A DNA stretch of 64,000 nt from Enterobacteriaceae bacterium RIT691 (lineage in GTDB: Bacteria > Pseudomonadota > Gammaproteobacteria > Enterobacterales > Enterobacteriaceae): the NCBI GenBank assembly GCA_009668205.1, contig WJYM01000015.1, positions 1 through 64,000 on the forward strand, read 5' to 3'. Below the pieces are notes generated by a model, which was given only the letters and a program-made list of their open reading frames with translations, was not told the DNA's origin and did not search any database. Both the position numbers and the translations under genes were made by a program. The first letter of the stretch is position 1; every line of letters starts with the position of its first letter. Positions 8,378-18,805 of the stretch are shown here, in pieces.

Positions 8378-9922
8378 ATGGCCGAATCCCAACCGCTATC
8401 CGCCGCCCCTGAGGGGGCGGAATATCTCAGAGCGGTGCTGCGCGCACCGGTCTATGAGGCCGTGCAGGTCACGCCGCTTCAGAAGATGGAAAAACTCTCT
8501 TCACGTCTCGATAACGTCATTCTGGTGAAACGTGAAGACCGCCAGCCCGTGCACAGCTTCAAGCTGCGCGGCGCTTACGCGATGATGGCTGGCCTGACCG
8601 AGGAGCAGAAATCTCGCGGCGTGATCACCGCTTCCGCAGGGAATCATGCTCAGGGCGTCGCTTTCTCCTCAGCGCGTCTGGGGCTGAAAGCCCTGATTGT
8701 GATGCCTGTGGCGACGGCCGATATCAAAGTTGATGCCGTGCGAGGCTTCGGAGGCGAAGTTCTGCTGCACGGGGCGAATTTTGACGAAGCCAAAGCCAAA
8801 GCGATTGAACTGGCTCAGCAGCAAGGTTTTACCTGGGTACCGCCGTTCGATCATCCGATGGTGATTGCCGGTCAGGGCACGCTGGCGCTGGAGCTGCTAC
8901 AGCAGGACGCCCATCTCGATCGCGTGTTTGTCCCGGTTGGCGGCGGCGGTCTGGCCGCAGGCGTGGCAGTGCTTATCAAACAGCTGATGCCGCAGATTAA
9001 AGTGATTGCGGTGGAGGCCGAAGATTCCGCCTGTCTCAAAGCGGCGCTGGACGCTGGTCATCCGGTGGATTTACCGCGTGTCGGGCTGTTTGCCGAAGGC
9101 GTCGCGGTGAAGCGCATTGGTGATGAGACCTTCCGCCTGTGTCAGGAATATCTCGATGACATCATCACCGTGGACAGCGATGCTATCTGCGCGGCGATGA
9201 AAGATTTGTTCGAAGATGTGCGTGCGGTGGCAGAACCGTCCGGCGCGCTGGCGCTGGCGGGAATGAAGAAATACATCGCCCAGCACGATATTCGGGGTGA
9301 GCGCCTCGCCCATGTGCTATCCGGTGCGAACGTTAACTTCCACGGCCTGCGCTATGTCTCCGAGCGTTGCGAGCTGGGCGAACAGCGGGAAGCGCTGCTT
9401 GCGGTGACGATCCCGGAAGAAAAAGGCAGCTTCCTCAAGTTCTGTCAGCTGCTTGGCGGCCGTTCTGTCACGGAATTCAACTACCGTTTCGCCGACGCCA
9501 AAGACGCCTGTATTTTCGTGGGGGTGCGTCTGAGCCGCGGGCTGGAGGAGCGCAAAGAGATCCTTAATCTGCTGCACGACGGCGGTTATAGCGTGGTGGA
9601 TCTTTCCGACGATGAAATGGCGAAGCTGCACGTTCGCTACATGGTTGGCGGGCGTCCTTCGAAGCCGTTACAGGAACGGTTGTACAGCTTCGAATTTCCG
9701 GAATCACCGGGCGCACTGCTGAAATTCCTGTACACACTCGGCACCCACTGGAATATTTCACTGTTCCATTACCGCAGCCACGGCACCGATTATGGCCGCG
9801 TGCTGGCGGCGTTCGAACTGGGCGAGCACGAGCCGGATTTTGAAACCCGACTCAACGAACTGGGCTATGACTGCCACGACGAAACACAGAACCCGGCGTT
9901 CAGGTTCTTCCTGGCAGGTTAA
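8378..9922 (+). CDS. ilvA: Threonine deaminase IlvA (biosynthetic)
   Basis: PLP-dependent threonine ammonia-lyase, 514 aa, making 2-oxobutyrate as the committed step to isoleucine. The catalytic domain (about 1-320) shows the PLP lysine in VHSFKLRGAY and the glycine-rich phosphate loop VGGGGLAAG. Two ACT-like regulatory domains follow (about 330-410 and 425-510), which bind isoleucine and valine in the E. coli enzyme. That architecture marks the biosynthetic rather than the short catabolic TdcB type. The stop TAA overlaps the stop of the convergent ilvY by 3 nt. Confidence 0.97.
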   Translation: MAESQPLSAAPEGAEYLRAVLRAPVYEAVQVTPLQKMEKLSSRLDNVILVKREDRQPVHSFKLRGAYAMMAGLTEEQKSRGVITASAGNHAQGVAFSSARLGLKALIVMPVATADIKVDAVRGFGGEVLLHGANFDEAKAKAIELAQQQGFTWVPPFDHPMVIAGQGTLALELLQQDAHLDRVFVPVGGGGLAAGVAVLIKQLMPQIKVIAVEAEDSACLKAALDAGHPVDLPRVGLFAEGVAVKRIGDETFRLCQEYLDDIITVDSDAICAAMKDLFEDVRAVAEPSGALALAGMKKYIAQHDIRGERLAHVLSGANVNFHGLRYVSERCELGEQREALLAVTIPEEKGSFLKFCQLLGGRSVTEFNYRFADAKDACIFVGVRLSRGLEERKEILNLLHDGGYSVVDLSDDEMAKLHVRYMVGGRPSKPLQERLYSFEFPESPGALLKFLYTLGTHWNISLFHYRSHGTDYGRVLAAFELGEHEPDFETRLNELGYDCHDETQNPAFRFFLAG

Positions 9923-10809
9923 CGGTCCGGCAGTAAATGCCAGAACGCATCAACAAGCGGCTCATGCAGCCGCTTTTTTTGTACGCAAACGCCCAGCTCG
10001 AACGGCGTTTTCTCGTCGCTGCGTTCCAGTATCATCACGCGGTTGCGCACCGGCTCCGGGCTGTTTTCCAGCACGATTTCCGGGATCAGCGCCACGCCGC
10101 AGCCCAGCGCCACCATCGATACCATCGCCTCGTGCCCGCCGACCGTGGCGTAAATTGACGGGTTGCTGATTTTATGGCGACGGAACCACAGTTCAATGCG
10201 GCGACGCACGGGGCCTTGATCGGCCATGATGAACGGCACCGTGGACCAGTCTGGTTTTTCCTGTGCCACCTGGGTTCGTACCGGGCAGGGTAGCGCCGGG
10301 GCAATCAACACCACGGCCAGGTTTTCCAACATCGAAAAGGCCACCGCACCGGGCAGCGTTTCCGGTTTACCGGCAATCGCTAAATCCGCTTCTCCCGTGA
10401 CGACTTTTTCCATTGCATCGGCGGCATCGCCGGTCGTCAGTTTGATTTCGACGGAAGGGTGCTCGGCGCGGAACCTGTCCAGAATCGGCGGCAAGTGGCT
10501 ATAAGCGGCAGTCACCGAACAGAACAGGTGCAGCTCGCCAGAGAGCGAAGGCCCTTTTTGGTCGATGGAGTGGCGCAGTTGCTGGTACTGCAGCAGCGTC
10601 TGCTGGGCAAAGACGCGCAGCTCTTCACCCGCTTCCGTCAGCGTGACGGTGCGGTTGTCGCGCACAAACAGGGCTTGCCCAAGGTCTTCCTCAAGGCGCT
10701 GGATCTGCCGGGAAAGTGTGGAAGGGCTGACGTGCATCGCCCGCGCGCTGCGGCCAAAATGGCGACTCTCCGCCAGATGCAGAAAGGTTTTCAGATCGCG
10801 TAAATCCAT
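9919..10809 (-). CDS. ilvY: IlvY, LysR-type activator of ilvC
   Basis: LysR-type regulator that activates ilvC when bound to acetolactate or acetohydroxybutyrate, as known in E. coli. The N-terminal HTH includes FGRSARAMHVSPSTLSRQIQ. I start it at the ATG at 10809 (MDLRDLKTF), giving 296 aa like E. coli IlvY; a longer frame to 10878 would run through the operator region and is unlikely. Divergent from ilvC, with 151 bp between the starts. Its 3' end contains the terminator of the opposing ilvGMEDA operon and its stop codon shares TTAA with that of ilvA. Confidence 0.96.
   Translation of the reverse strand: MDLRDLKTFLHLAESRHFGRSARAMHVSPSTLSRQIQRLEEDLGQALFVRDNRTVTLTEAGEELRVFAQQTLLQYQQLRHSIDQKGPSLSGELHLFCSVTAAYSHLPPILDRFRAEHPSVEIKLTTGDAADAMEKVVTGEADLAIAGKPETLPGAVAFSMLENLAVVLIAPALPCPVRTQVAQEKPDWSTVPFIMADQGPVRRRIELWFRRHKISNPSIYATVGGHEAMVSMVALGCGVALIPEIVLENSPEPVRNRVMILERSDEKTPFELGVCVQKKRLHEPLVDAFWHLLPDR
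9955..9980 (+). terminator. Terminator of ilvGMEDA inside the ilvY coding region
   Basis: An 8-bp perfect stem AAGCGGCT / AGCCGCTT closes on CATGC and is followed by T through 9980 (seven T in all). It lies 33 nt after the ilvA stop, within codons of the ilvY C-terminus (encoding KKRLHEPL on the other strand). Confidence 0.85.
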
Positions 10810-10832
10810 AAGACGTCCACCCTGGTTTGACG

Positions 10833-10847
10833 TTGCAATTATTGCAA
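10833..10847. promoter_or_regulatory. Putative IlvY operator in the ilvY-ilvC intergenic region
   Basis: TTGCAA-TTA-TTGCAA is a perfect dyad. It sits 24 bp from the ilvY start and about 115 bp before ilvC. IlvY of E. coli binds tandem operators in this divergent region, represses itself and activates ilvC. LysR sites typically contain T-N11-A dyads, which this fits. A second operator nearer the ilvC promoter is expected but I cannot define it from sequence alone. Confidence 0.6.
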
Positions 10848-10960
10848 TGTGACGTTGTGAATATATCAATTTCCGCAATAAATTTCCTGTTGTAAGGTGG
10901 TTTCAATCTCGCAAAACGCGAACCGAACAATAAGACAGTACAACATCACGAGGAATCACC

Positions 10961-12436
10961 ATGGCTAACTACTTCAATACACTGAATCTGCGCCAACAGC
11001 TGGCTCAGCTGGGTAAATGCCGCTTTATGGGCCGCGATGAATTCGCCGATGGCGCGAGCTACCTGCAGGGTAAGAAAGTGGTCATCGTCGGTTGTGGCGC
11101 TCAGGGTCTGAACCAGGGCCTGAACATGCGTGATTCTGGTCTGGACATCTCCTACGCACTGCGTAAAGAAGCAATTGCTGAGAAACGCGCGTCCTGGCGT
11201 AAAGCGAGTGAAAACGGCTTCAAAGTCGGTACCTACGAAGAGCTGATCCCACAGGCGGATCTGGTTGTGAACCTGACGCCGGACAAACAGCACTCTGACG
11301 TTGTGCGTTCTGTACAGCCGCTGATGAAAGACGGCGCGGCGTTGGGTTACTCTCACGGCTTCAACATCGTTGAAGTGGGCGAGCAGATCCGTAAAGACAT
11401 CACCGTGGTGATGGTGGCACCGAAGTGCCCGGGTACCGAAGTGCGTGAAGAGTACAAACGTGGTTTCGGTGTCCCAACGCTGATTGCTGTTCACCCGGAA
11501 AACGATCCAAAAGGCGAAGGCATGGCGATTGCCAAAGCCTGGGCTGCAGCCACCGGTGGCCATCGTGCCGGTGTCCTGGAATCCTCCTTCGTTGCAGAAG
11601 TGAAATCTGACCTGATGGGCGAACAGACTATCCTGTGCGGTATGCTGCAAGCCGGTTCTCTGCTGTGCTTCGACAAGCTGGTGGCGGAAGGTACCGATCC
11701 GGCGTATGCCGAGAAACTGATTCAGTTCGGCTGGGAAACCATTACCGAAGCGCTGAAGCAGGGCGGTATCACCCTGATGATGGATCGTCTTTCCAACCCG
11801 GCAAAAGTGCGCGCTTATGCGCTGTCCGAGCAGCTGAAAGAGATCATGGCACCGCTGTTCCAGAAGCACATGGATGACATCATCTCCGGTGAATTCTCCT
11901 CCGGTATGATGGCGGACTGGGCGAATGACGATAAGAAACTGCTGACCTGGCGTGAAGAGACCGGCAAAACGGCGTTCGAAACTGCGCCACAGTTTGAAGG
12001 TAAAATCGGTGAGCAGGAGTACTTCGATAAAGGCGTACTGATGATCGCGATGGTGAAAGCAGGCGTTGAGCTGGCGTTCGAAACCATGGTCGATTCCGGC
12101 ATCATCGAAGAGTCGGCTTACTACGAATCACTGCATGAGCTGCCGCTGATCGCGAACACCATCGCCCGTAAGCGTCTGTATGAAATGAACGTGGTTATCT
12201 CTGATACCGCCGAGTACGGTAACTACCTGTTCTCTTATGCCTGCGTACCGCTGCTGAAAAACTTCATGGCTGAAATTCAGCCGGGCGATCTGGGTAAAGC
12301 GATTGCTGAAGGTGCGGTCGATAACGCTCAGCTGCGCGATGTGAACGAAGCGGTTCGCGGCCATGCTATCGAGCTGGTTGGTAAGAAACTGCGCGGCTAT
12401 ATGACAGATATGAAACGAATTGCTGTAGCGGGCTAA
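10961..12436 (+). CDS. ilvC: Ketol-acid reductoisomerase IlvC (class II)
   Basis: NADPH- and Mg2+-dependent enzyme that isomerises and reduces acetolactate and acetohydroxybutyrate. At 491 aa it is the long class II form of enterics with a duplicated C-terminal knotted domain. The Rossmann motif [21 protein letters not shown] (about 38-58) and the [19 protein letters not shown] segment are intact. CACGAGGAATCACC precedes the ATG. Transcribed alone under IlvY control; a REP-like palindrome follows the stop. Confidence 0.97.
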   Translation: MANYFNTLNLRQQLAQLGKCRFMGRDEFADGASYLQGKKVVIVGCGAQGLNQGLNMRDSGLDISYALRKEAIAEKRASWRKASENGFKVGTYEELIPQADLVVNLTPDKQHSDVVRSVQPLMKDGAALGYSHGFNIVEVGEQIRKDITVVMVAPKCPGTEVREEYKRGFGVPTLIAVHPENDPKGEGMAIAKAWAAATGGHRAGVLESSFVAEVKSDLMGEQTILCGMLQAGSLLCFDKLVAEGTDPAYAEKLIQFGWETITEALKQGGITLMMDRLSNPAKVRAYALSEQLKEIMAPLFQKHMDDIISGEFSSGMMADWANDDKKLLTWREETGKTAFETAPQFEGKIGEQEYFDKGVLMIAMVKAGVELAFETMVDSGIIEESAYYESLHELPLIANTIARKRLYEMNVVISDTAEYGNYLFSYACVPLLKNFMAEIQPGDLGKAIAEGAVDNAQLRDVNEAVRGHAIELVGKKLRGYMTDMKRIAVAG

Positions 12437-12446
12437 CCGAGGAAGT

Positions 12447-12476
12447 GTCGGGTGGCGCTGCGCTAACCCGACCTAC
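12447..12476. repeat. REP-like palindrome after ilvC
   Basis: GTCGGGT...ACCCGAC stem with inner GGCGCTGCGCTA and trailing CTAC, the pattern of enterobacterial REP elements (GTAGGCCGG-type palindromes). It begins 11 nt after the ilvC stop, a usual place for REPs, which can stabilise the upstream mRNA 3' end. Confidence 0.75.
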
Positions 12477-12493
12477 TTTTGCCGGTGCGGTTT

Positions 12494-12538
12494 GATGCCC
12501 TCACCCCAGCCCTCTCCCACGGGGAGAGGGTGCAAACA
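12494..12538. repeat. Intergenic repeat, copy 1 (GATG..CCCTCTCCC..GGGAGAGGG)
   Basis: The element begins GATGCCCTCACCCCAGCC, contains the dyad CCCTCTCCC / GGGGAGAGGG and ends TGCAAACA. A near match is present at 44187-44232. Both copies abut a Rho-independent terminator at the end of two convergent genes. Confidence 0.7.
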
Positions 12539-12541
12539 CTA

Positions 12542-12566
12542 AAAGCCTTCTCGATGAGAAGGCTTT
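12542..12566. terminator. Bidirectional terminator between ilvC and ppiC
   Basis: An 11-bp perfect stem AAAGCCTTCTC / GAGAAGGCTTT with a GAT loop. On the minus strand it is followed by TTTTAG, on the plus strand by GTTATTTATT. It sits 5 nt beyond the stop of the minus-strand ppiC. Confidence 0.8.
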
Positions 12567-12571
12567 GTTAT

Positions 12572-12892
<321 letters not shown>

Positions 12893-12902
12893 TTAACATG
12901 GC

Positions 12903-13184
12903 TTATCGCCGATACCGCACTTTGATGATGTGGTAGCCAAATTTGGTGTGCACCGGTCCGTAAGGTTTAAGCAGCGGACAGCTAAAGACGGCGGCATCAA
13001 ATGGCCCTACCATCATGCCTTGTTTGAACTCGCCTAAATCACCGCCGTTCCGGCCGGAAGGGCAGCGCGAATAGCGTTTTGCCAGATGATCGAAGCTGAT
13101 GCCGCGCTCAAGTTTACTCAGGATCTCAAGGGCCAGTTTCTCTTCTTTTACCAGGATATGCAGGGCTGCCGCACTCTTTGCCAT
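12903..13184 (-). CDS. Second PpiC-like parvulin (tandem paralogue)
   Basis: Also exactly 93 aa from the ATG at 13184 ([12 protein letters not shown]). By direct comparison about 62 of 93 residues match the adjacent ppiC, so the pair arose by tandem duplication some time ago. The active-site region (H of [11 protein letters not shown], the C in FSCPLL, and FGYHIIKV) is kept, so activity is plausible. The differences cluster in residues 20-45. E. coli has one gene here. The 114-bp gap to the divergent rep should contain the promoter for the pair. An upstream in-frame ATG at 13226 is unlikely because E. coli PpiC begins at MAK. Confidence 0.9.
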   Translation of the reverse strand: MAKSAAALHILVKEEKLALEILSKLERGISFDHLAKRYSRCPSGRNGGDLGEFKQGMMVGPFDAAVFSCPLLKPYGPVHTKFGYHIIKVRYRR

Positions 13185-13298
13185 GGGGTCACACTCATCG
13201 TTGGATTGCTGCCCACACTTTACCATTTGGCGGGTAAATTTGAGCCTGACTTTCTGCTACAATCCACACCCCCGTGTTTACAGATTGAGCAATATGTC

Positions 13299-15323
13299 AT
13301 GCGTTTAAATCCCGGACAACAACAAGCCGTCGAATTCGTCACCGGACCCTGCCTGGTGTTGGCGGGTGCGGGATCCGGCAAGACGCGCGTGATCACCAAC
13401 AAAATTGCTCACCTGATCCACCAGTGTGGCTATCAGGCGAAGCACATTGCCGCCGTGACCTTCACCAATAAGGCCGCGCGTGAAATGAAAGAGCGTGTGG
13501 CACAGACGATGGGCCGCAAAGAGGCTCGCGGCTTAATGATCTCCACTTTCCATACCCTGGGCCTGGAAATCATCAAGCGTGAATTTGCCGCGCTGGGAAT
13601 GAAATCCAATTTCTCGTTATTCGATGACACCGATCAGACCGCGCTGCTCAAAGAGCTGACGGAAGGGGTGCTCGAGGACGATAAGGTTTTACTGCAGCAG
13701 CTGATCTCGACGATCTCCAACTGGAAAAACGATCTGATGACGCCTGCTCAGGCGGCGGCGCAGGCGAAAGGTGAACGCGATCGGATCTTTGCTCAGTGCT
13801 ATGAGCAGTACGATGCGCACATGAAAGCCTGCAACGTGCTGGACTTCGACGATTTGATCCTGCTGCCGACGCTGCTGCTGCAGCGCAATGAAGAGGTGCG
13901 CGAGCGCTGGCAGAACAAGATTCGTTATCTGCTGGTGGACGAATACCAGGACACCAACACCAGCCAGTATGAGCTGGTAAAGCTGCTGGTGGGCAGCCGC
14001 GCACGTTTCACCGTGGTGGGCGACGATGACCAGTCGATCTACTCCTGGCGCGGCGCTCGCCCACAAAACCTGGTGCTGTTGAGCCAGGACTTCCCGAAAT
14101 TGCAGGTTATCAAGCTTGAGCAGAACTACCGTTCTTCCGGGCGTATCCTGAAAGCGGCGAACATCCTGATTGCTAATAACCCGCACGTTTTTGAAAAGAA
14201 ACTCTTTTCTGAGCTTGGCTATGGCGTTGAGCTCAAAGTGCTGAGCGCCAACCATGAAGAGCATGAAGCCGAACGCGTGGCCGGTGAGCTTATCGCGCAT
14301 CACTTTATTAATAAGACGGAATACAAGGATTACGCGATCCTGTATCGCGGTAACCATCAGTCACGTGTGTTCGAAAAGCTGCTGATGCAAAACCGCATTC
14401 CGTATCGTATTTCTGGTGGAACCTCGTTCTTCTCTCGCCCGGAAATCAAAGATTTGCTGGCATATCTGCGCGTGCTGACCAACCCGGATGATGACAGCGC
14501 TTTCCTGCGCATTGTGAATACGCCAAAGCGTGAGATCGGCCCGGCGACGCTGCAAAAGCTCGGTGAATGGGCGATGACGCGTAATAAAAGTATGTTCGCG
14601 GCCAGCTTCGACATGGGCCTGACCCAGACGCTAACCGGGCGCGGTTATGAATCGCTGACACGCTTTACCCACTGGCTGGGTGAAGTGCAACGTCTGGCGG
14701 AGCGAGAACCGATTGCCGCCGTGCGCGATCTTATCCACGGTATCGATTACGAATCCTGGCTGTTTGAAACCTCTCCGAGCCCGAAGGCGGCGGAGATGCG
14801 TATGAAGAACGTCAACACGCTCTTTGGCTGGATGACTGAAATGCTGGAAGGCTCGGATCTGGATGAGCCGATGACGCTGACACAGGTCGTCACGCGCTTC
14901 ACGCTGCGCGATATGATGGAGCGGGGTGAAAGCGATGAAGAGCTGGATCAGGTTCAGCTGATGACCCTGCACGCTTCAAAAGGGCTGGAGTTCCCTTATG
15001 TCTATCTGGTCGGTATGGAAGAAGGGCTGTTGCCGCATCAGAGCAGCATTGATGAAGAAAATGTGGATGAAGAACGCCGTCTGGCCTACGTCGGAATAAC
15101 CCGTGCACAGAAAGAGCTGACCTTTACGTTGTGTAAGGAGCGCCGCCAGTACGGCGAGCTTATCCGCCCTGAGCCGAGTCGTTTCCTGCTGGAGTTACCG
15201 CAGGACGATCTGATTTGGGAGCAGGAGCGCAAAGTCGTGACGCCAGAAGAGAGGATGCACAAAGGCCAAGCGAATGTGGCAAATATCAAAGAGATGTTAG
15301 CGCGGGCAAAAGCGAAACCTTGA
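13299..15323 (+). CDS. rep: ATP-dependent DNA helicase Rep
   Basis: Superfamily 1A 3'-5' helicase of 674 aa that clears protein roadblocks ahead of replication forks, working with DnaB in E. coli. Motif I GAGSGKT (about 22-29), motif Ia [10 protein letters not shown], motif [10 protein letters not shown], motif [18 protein letters not shown], motif IV RSSGRIL, motif [11 protein letters not shown] and motif [13 protein letters not shown] are all intact. The start is set at the ATG at 13299 ([14 protein letters not shown]), which equals the E. coli start; the longer frame back to 13086 runs through the divergent parvulin gene. A REP element follows the stop. Confidence 0.97.
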   Translation: MRLNPGQQQAVEFVTGPCLVLAGAGSGKTRVITNKIAHLIHQCGYQAKHIAAVTFTNKAAREMKERVAQTMGRKEARGLMISTFHTLGLEIIKREFAALGMKSNFSLFDDTDQTALLKELTEGVLEDDKVLLQQLISTISNWKNDLMTPAQAAAQAKGERDRIFAQCYEQYDAHMKACNVLDFDDLILLPTLLLQRNEEVRERWQNKIRYLLVDEYQDTNTSQYELVKLLVGSRARFTVVGDDDQSIYSWRGARPQNLVLLSQDFPKLQVIKLEQNYRSSGRILKAANILIANNPHVFEKKLFSELGYGVELKVLSANHEEHEAERVAGELIAHHFINKTEYKDYAILYRGNHQSRVFEKLLMQNRIPYRISGGTSFFSRPEIKDLLAYLRVLTNPDDDSAFLRIVNTPKREIGPATLQKLGEWAMTRNKSMFAASFDMGLTQTLTGRGYESLTRFTHWLGEVQRLAEREPIAAVRDLIHGIDYESWLFETSPSPKAAEMRMKNVNTLFGWMTEMLEGSDLDEPMTLTQVVTRFTLRDMMERGESDEELDQVQLMTLHASKGLEFPYVYLVGMEEGLLPHQSSIDEENVDEERRLAYVGITRAQKELTFTLCKERRQYGELIRPEPSRFLLELPQDDLIWEQERKVVTPEERMHKGQANVANIKEMLARAKAKP

Positions 15324-15342
15324 TTTTTGTCGGCCCGGTTTC

Positions 15343-15375
15343 GTAGGCCCGGTAAGGCGTAGCCGCCACCGGGCA
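15343..15375. repeat. REP element after rep
   Basis: GTAGGCCCGGTAAGGCGTAG followed by CCGCCACCGGGCA, a classic enterobacterial REP palindrome with stem GCCCGGT / ACCGGGC. It lies between the convergent rep and gppA stops. Confidence 0.88.
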
Positions 15376-15389
15376 ATTCTGGCTCGCGT

Positions 15390-16877
15390 TTATTCTACTG
15401 TTAAAGGCCAGTGCACATAGCTTTGCCACTGGCTTTCCTGCAATACCAATTCACGGCCCAGCGGATGTTCACCTAACCAGCCTGATGGCAGCAGCAGCTT
15501 CAGCATTTCGCTTTGTGCGCTGAGCGTGATGTCCGGCACCAGATCGTCGCGGCGACGACCGGCGAACAAAATAGCCAGACGCAGCAGGCGACAAAGTCTG
15601 TCTGCCACTCGCGGTGGAACGGCATTTTGCTGATGCAGTGAGGGCAGGTCCACCGGGTTAGTTTGGTTTTGTACCAGCGTGGCTAAGAGTTTTTTCTGTG
15701 CCGGAGTGAAGCCTGGCAGATCGAGATTGCGCACCAGATAGGCGGCATGCAGCGGCGCCTGTTTGAAATCGACACTCAGACCAATTTCATGCAGATGACA
15801 GGCATTTAGCAGTAAATCGCGACTTAGGGGATCAATTTCCCAGCTTTTCTCAACCTGATCGACAAAGTGTGAAGCCAGTTGCGCGACCCGCTGAGCCTGC
15901 TCGGTATCGACCATAAACCGGCGCTGAATATTACGCAGTGTACGACTGCGGATATCCTGATCGGCCGCCAGATGCAGCATGCCGTACACCAGACCTTCGC
16001 GCAATGCGCCACCGGCCAGCGTCATGCACTGAATATCCAGTTCGTTGAAAATCGCCAGCAGAATAGCGAGGCCGCTTGGGAACACTAATGCCCGTTCCAG
16101 CGTCAGACCTTCAATTTCCAGCTCTTCAAGACGGCCGCACTGAATGGCTCGCTGTTTCAACTGCTGCAGCTTGGCCAACGTGATACGTTCGTCCATGCCC
16201 TGCGCCATCATGATTTCCTGCAATGCCTGCACGGTTCCTGAAGCACCGACGCAAACTTTCCAGCCATGCGTTCGCAGTTCATTGGCAACCGGGCGCAACA
16301 CTTCACGTGCTGCCTGTTCGGCGGCATCGAAATGGGCTTGTTCCAGATTGCGGTCGGTAAAGAAACGTTCGAGCCAGGTGACGCAGCCCATCGACAGGCT
16401 GAACAGCGAGGTGGTTTGTGCGCCCGTTCCGGTTACCAGTTCGGTGCTCGCGCCCCCAATATCGACAACCAGTCGGCGATCGTCGCCGCCGGTGGTGTGC
16501 GCCACGCCCTGATAAATCAAACGCGCTTCTTCTTCACCACTGATGACCTGAACTGGGCAGCCGAGAATTTCCTGGGCTTTCGCAATGAAATCATTGGCGT
16601 TGACCGCAAGACGCAACGTTGCGGTGGCAACGACGCGAATTTGCGCGTGGGGAATGTCCTGCAGGCGCTCGGCAAACAGGCGTAAACACTGCCAGCCTCG
16701 CTCCATGGCCTCTGGCGACAGCGTTAAATCACTGTTTAAGCCTGCGGCCAGTCTGACTTTGCGCTTGATGCGCGTCAGGGTCTGAATGCTCCCCGCCACT
16801 TCGCGCACAACCAGCATATGAAAACTATTGGAACCGAGATCGATAGCTGCATAAAGCGAAGAGGCGGTGCTGAGCAT
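15390..16877 (-). CDS. gppA: Guanosine pentaphosphate phosphohydrolase GppA
   Basis: Ppx/GppA family phosphatase (495 aa) that converts pppGpp to ppGpp during the stringent response and can act on polyphosphate. ASKHA-type ATPase-like fold: phosphate-1 loop [15 protein letters not shown] near the N-terminus and phosphate-2 loop [13 protein letters not shown] near residue 145. A C-terminal HD-like helical domain includes [12 protein letters not shown] use the ATG at 16877 ([17 protein letters not shown]). The gene begins 7 nt after the rhlB stop on the same strand, so the two are co-transcribed. Confidence 0.96.
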   Translation of the reverse strand: MLSTASSLYAAIDLGSNSFHMLVVREVAGSIQTLTRIKRKVRLAAGLNSDLTLSPEAMERGWQCLRLFAERLQDIPHAQIRVVATATLRLAVNANDFIAKAQEILGCPVQVISGEEEARLIYQGVAHTTGGDDRRLVVDIGGASTELVTGTGAQTTSLFSLSMGCVTWLERFFTDRNLEQAHFDAAEQAAREVLRPVANELRTHGWKVCVGASGTVQALQEIMMAQGMDERITLAKLQQLKQRAIQCGRLEELEIEGLTLERALVFPSGLAILLAIFNELDIQCMTLAGGALREGLVYGMLHLAADQDIRSRTLRNIQRRFMVDTEQAQRVAQLASHFVDQVEKSWEIDPLSRDLLLNACHLHEIGLSVDFKQAPLHAAYLVRNLDLPGFTPAQKKLLATLVQNQTNPVDLPSLHQQNAVPPRVADRLCRLLRLAILFAGRRRDDLVPDITLSAQSEMLKLLLPSGWLGEHPLGRELVLQESQWQSYVHWPLTVE

Positions 16878-16884
16878 AGGGCAA

Positions 16885-18156
16885 TTAACCTGAACGACGA
16901 CGATTACGCGGTGCACCACCGCCAGAACGGCGTGGACCGTTACCCGGGCGAGGGCGCGTCAGGCGCAGTGCCTTCGGCAGATCCGTCATCAGGGCTTCCG
17001 GATTGTACTTGCTCTGCGGGATTGAGTGACCGATATAGGTTTCAATCGACGGCAGATTCAGCGCGTACTCTTCACAGGCAAGGCTGATGGAATGGCCGCT
17101 GGCGCCAGCACGACCGGTACGACCGATGCGGTGTACGTAATCTTCACAGTCATCCGGCAGGTCGTAGTTAAAGACGTGCGTCACGGCTGGAATGTGCAGG
17201 CCGCGGGCGGCTACGTCAGTAGCGACCAGAATATCGAGATCGCCGCGGGTGAATTCTTCCAGAATACGCAGGCGTTTTTTCTGGGCAACGTCGCCGGTCA
17301 GCAGACCCACGCGATGACCATCGGCCGCCAGGTGACCCCAGATATCTTCACAACGGTGCTTGGTGTTGGCGAAGATAATGGCGCGATCGGGCCACTCTTC
17401 TTCGATCAACGTTTGCAGCAGGCGCATTTTCTCTTCGTTGGAAGGATAGAAGAGCTCTTCTTTAATACGGTGGCCGGTTTTCTGCTCTGGCTCGACTTCC
17501 ACGTATTCGGCGTTGTTCATCTGCTCGAACGCCAGTTCACGCACGCGGTAGGAGAGGGTGGCAGAGAACAGCATGTTCAGGCGTTGGTTCGCCGCCGGCA
17601 TGCGGCGGAACAGCCAACGGATATCTTTAATAAAGCCGAGATCGTACATGCGATCGGCTTCGTCCAGTACCACGACCTGAATCGCGCCCAGGTTAATGTG
17701 GTTCTGTTTGGCATAATCGATAAGACGGCCTGTGGTGCCGATCAGGATGTCGACGCCGCTTTCCAGGACCTTCAGCTGTTTGTCATAGCCATCACCACCA
17801 TAGGCGAGGCCGAGCTTCAGACCGGTGGCGGCGGCCAGCGGTTCTGCATCTGCGTGGATCTGAACAGCCAGTTCACGCGTCGGCGCCATGATTAGCGCGC
17901 GCGGCTGGTTAACCTGGCGGTTCTCTGCAGCCGGGTGTGAGAGAAGGTAATGAAACGTTGACGTCAGAAACGCCATCGTTTTGCCGGTTCCGGTTTGCGC
18001 CTGTCCTGCAACGTCACGACCTGCCAGCGTCAGCGGAAGTGCCAGCGCCTGGATAGGTGTGCAGTTATGAAACCCTTTCTTTTCAAGGGCTTCGACGACT
18101 TTAGGGTGCAGGGCGAAGTCGGAAAACTTCTGTTCTGTTAAATGTGTTTTGCTCAT
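16885..18156 (-). CDS. rhlB: DEAD-box RNA helicase RhlB
   Basis: ATP-dependent RNA helicase, 423 aa, a component of the RNA degradosome with RNase E, PNPase and enolase. Motifs in order: Q motif [10 protein letters not shown], motif I AQTGTGKT, motif Ia [13 protein letters not shown] box [13 protein letters not shown], motif III FSATLS, and motif [13 protein letters not shown] basic C-terminal tail ([13 protein letters not shown]) is typical for RNA binding. The divergent trxA lies about 150 bp away. In-operon gppA follows. Confidence 0.97.
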   Translation of the reverse strand: MSKTHLTEQKFSDFALHPKVVEALEKKGFHNCTPIQALALPLTLAGRDVAGQAQTGTGKTMAFLTSTFHYLLSHPAAENRQVNQPRALIMAPTRELAVQIHADAEPLAAATGLKLGLAYGGDGYDKQLKVLESGVDILIGTTGRLIDYAKQNHINLGAIQVVVLDEADRMYDLGFIKDIRWLFRRMPAANQRLNMLFSATLSYRVRELAFEQMNNAEYVEVEPEQKTGHRIKEELFYPSNEEKMRLLQTLIEEEWPDRAIIFANTKHRCEDIWGHLAADGHRVGLLTGDVAQKKRLRILEEFTRGDLDILVATDVAARGLHIPAVTHVFNYDLPDDCEDYVHRIGRTGRAGASGHSISLACEEYALNLPSIETYIGHSIPQSKYNPEALMTDLPKALRLTRPRPGNGPRRSGGGAPRNRRRSG

Positions 18157-18307
18157 AGTGTGGTAGAATATCAGCTTACTATTGCATTAAGAAAGCGTAT
18201 CCGGTGAAATAACGTCAACCTTTAGTTGGCTAAAGCAACATCAACACGGCGTTGATTGTTGATTAATGCTACACCAACACACCAGGCTTATTCCTGTGGA
18301 GTTATAT

Positions 18308-18637
18308 ATGAGCGATAAAATTATTCACCTGACTGACGATAGTTTTGACACGGACGTACTCAAAGCTGACGGGGTTACTCTCGTTGATTTCTGGGCAGAG
18401 TGGTGTGGTCCGTGCAAAATGATTGCTCCGATTCTGGATGAAATCGCTGAAGAGTTTGAAGGGAAGCTGACTGTTGCGAAGCTGAACATCGACCAGAACC
18501 CAGGCACGGCACCGAAATACGGCATCCGTGGCATCCCGACTCTGCTGCTGTTCAAAAACGGCGAAGTGGCGGCGACCAAAGTAGGCGCGCTGTCTAAAGG
18601 TCAGCTGAAAGAGTTCCTCGAAGCAAACCTCGCCTAA
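18308..18637 (+). CDS. trxA: Thioredoxin 1 TrxA
   Basis: A 109-aa disulfide oxidoreductase with the active site WCGPCK at about residues 32-37 and the cis-Pro segment [11 protein letters not shown]. It reduces ribonucleotide reductase, PAPS reductase and other cytosolic targets. The start is the ATG at 18308 ([13 protein letters not shown]), preceded by GTGGAG; an upstream in-frame ATG at 18266 is not used in relatives. Followed by the long rho leader, with read-through from trxA into rho possible. Confidence 0.97.
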   Translation: MSDKIIHLTDDSFDTDVLKADGVTLVDFWAEWCGPCKMIAPILDEIAEEFEGKLTVAKLNIDQNPGTAPKYGIRGIPTLLLFKNGEVAATKVGALSKGQLKEFLEANLA

Positions 18638-18661
18638 TCCAGAACGTTGTCAACGTGGCGA

Positions 18662-18693
18662 CCAGCGTACTCCTAAAATGTCAGGAGCGCTGG
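18662..18693. other. Hairpin after trxA
   Basis: CCAGCG-(TA)-CTCCT ... AGGAG-CGCTGG forms an 11-bp stem with a 2-nt bulge and an 8-nt loop. No T-run follows, so it is not a canonical terminator; it may protect the trxA mRNA 3' end. Confidence 0.55.
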
Positions 18694-18805
18694 ACGCCCG
18701 TTGCGAGTCGTGCTAAGTTAAGTTTGACTTCGTTTTAAACATACCTTAAGTAGTTTGATTCTGATTTAGCCAACACTTCCCGTAGCACTACTGACTTACG
18801 CGTGA

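Noticed and set aside
10946-11869. 307-codon frame antisense to ilvC
   Set aside because: The Gln/His/Phe-rich translation has no domain pattern and lies fully opposite a certain core gene.
13086-13298. N-terminal extension of rep
   Set aside because: The frame is open, but it overlaps the divergent parvulin gene and its promoter; E. coli Rep starts at MRLNPGQQ, here 13299.
15343-15375. CRISPR-like repeat
   Set aside because: A single REP palindrome; no regularly spaced direct repeats were seen anywhere in the window.
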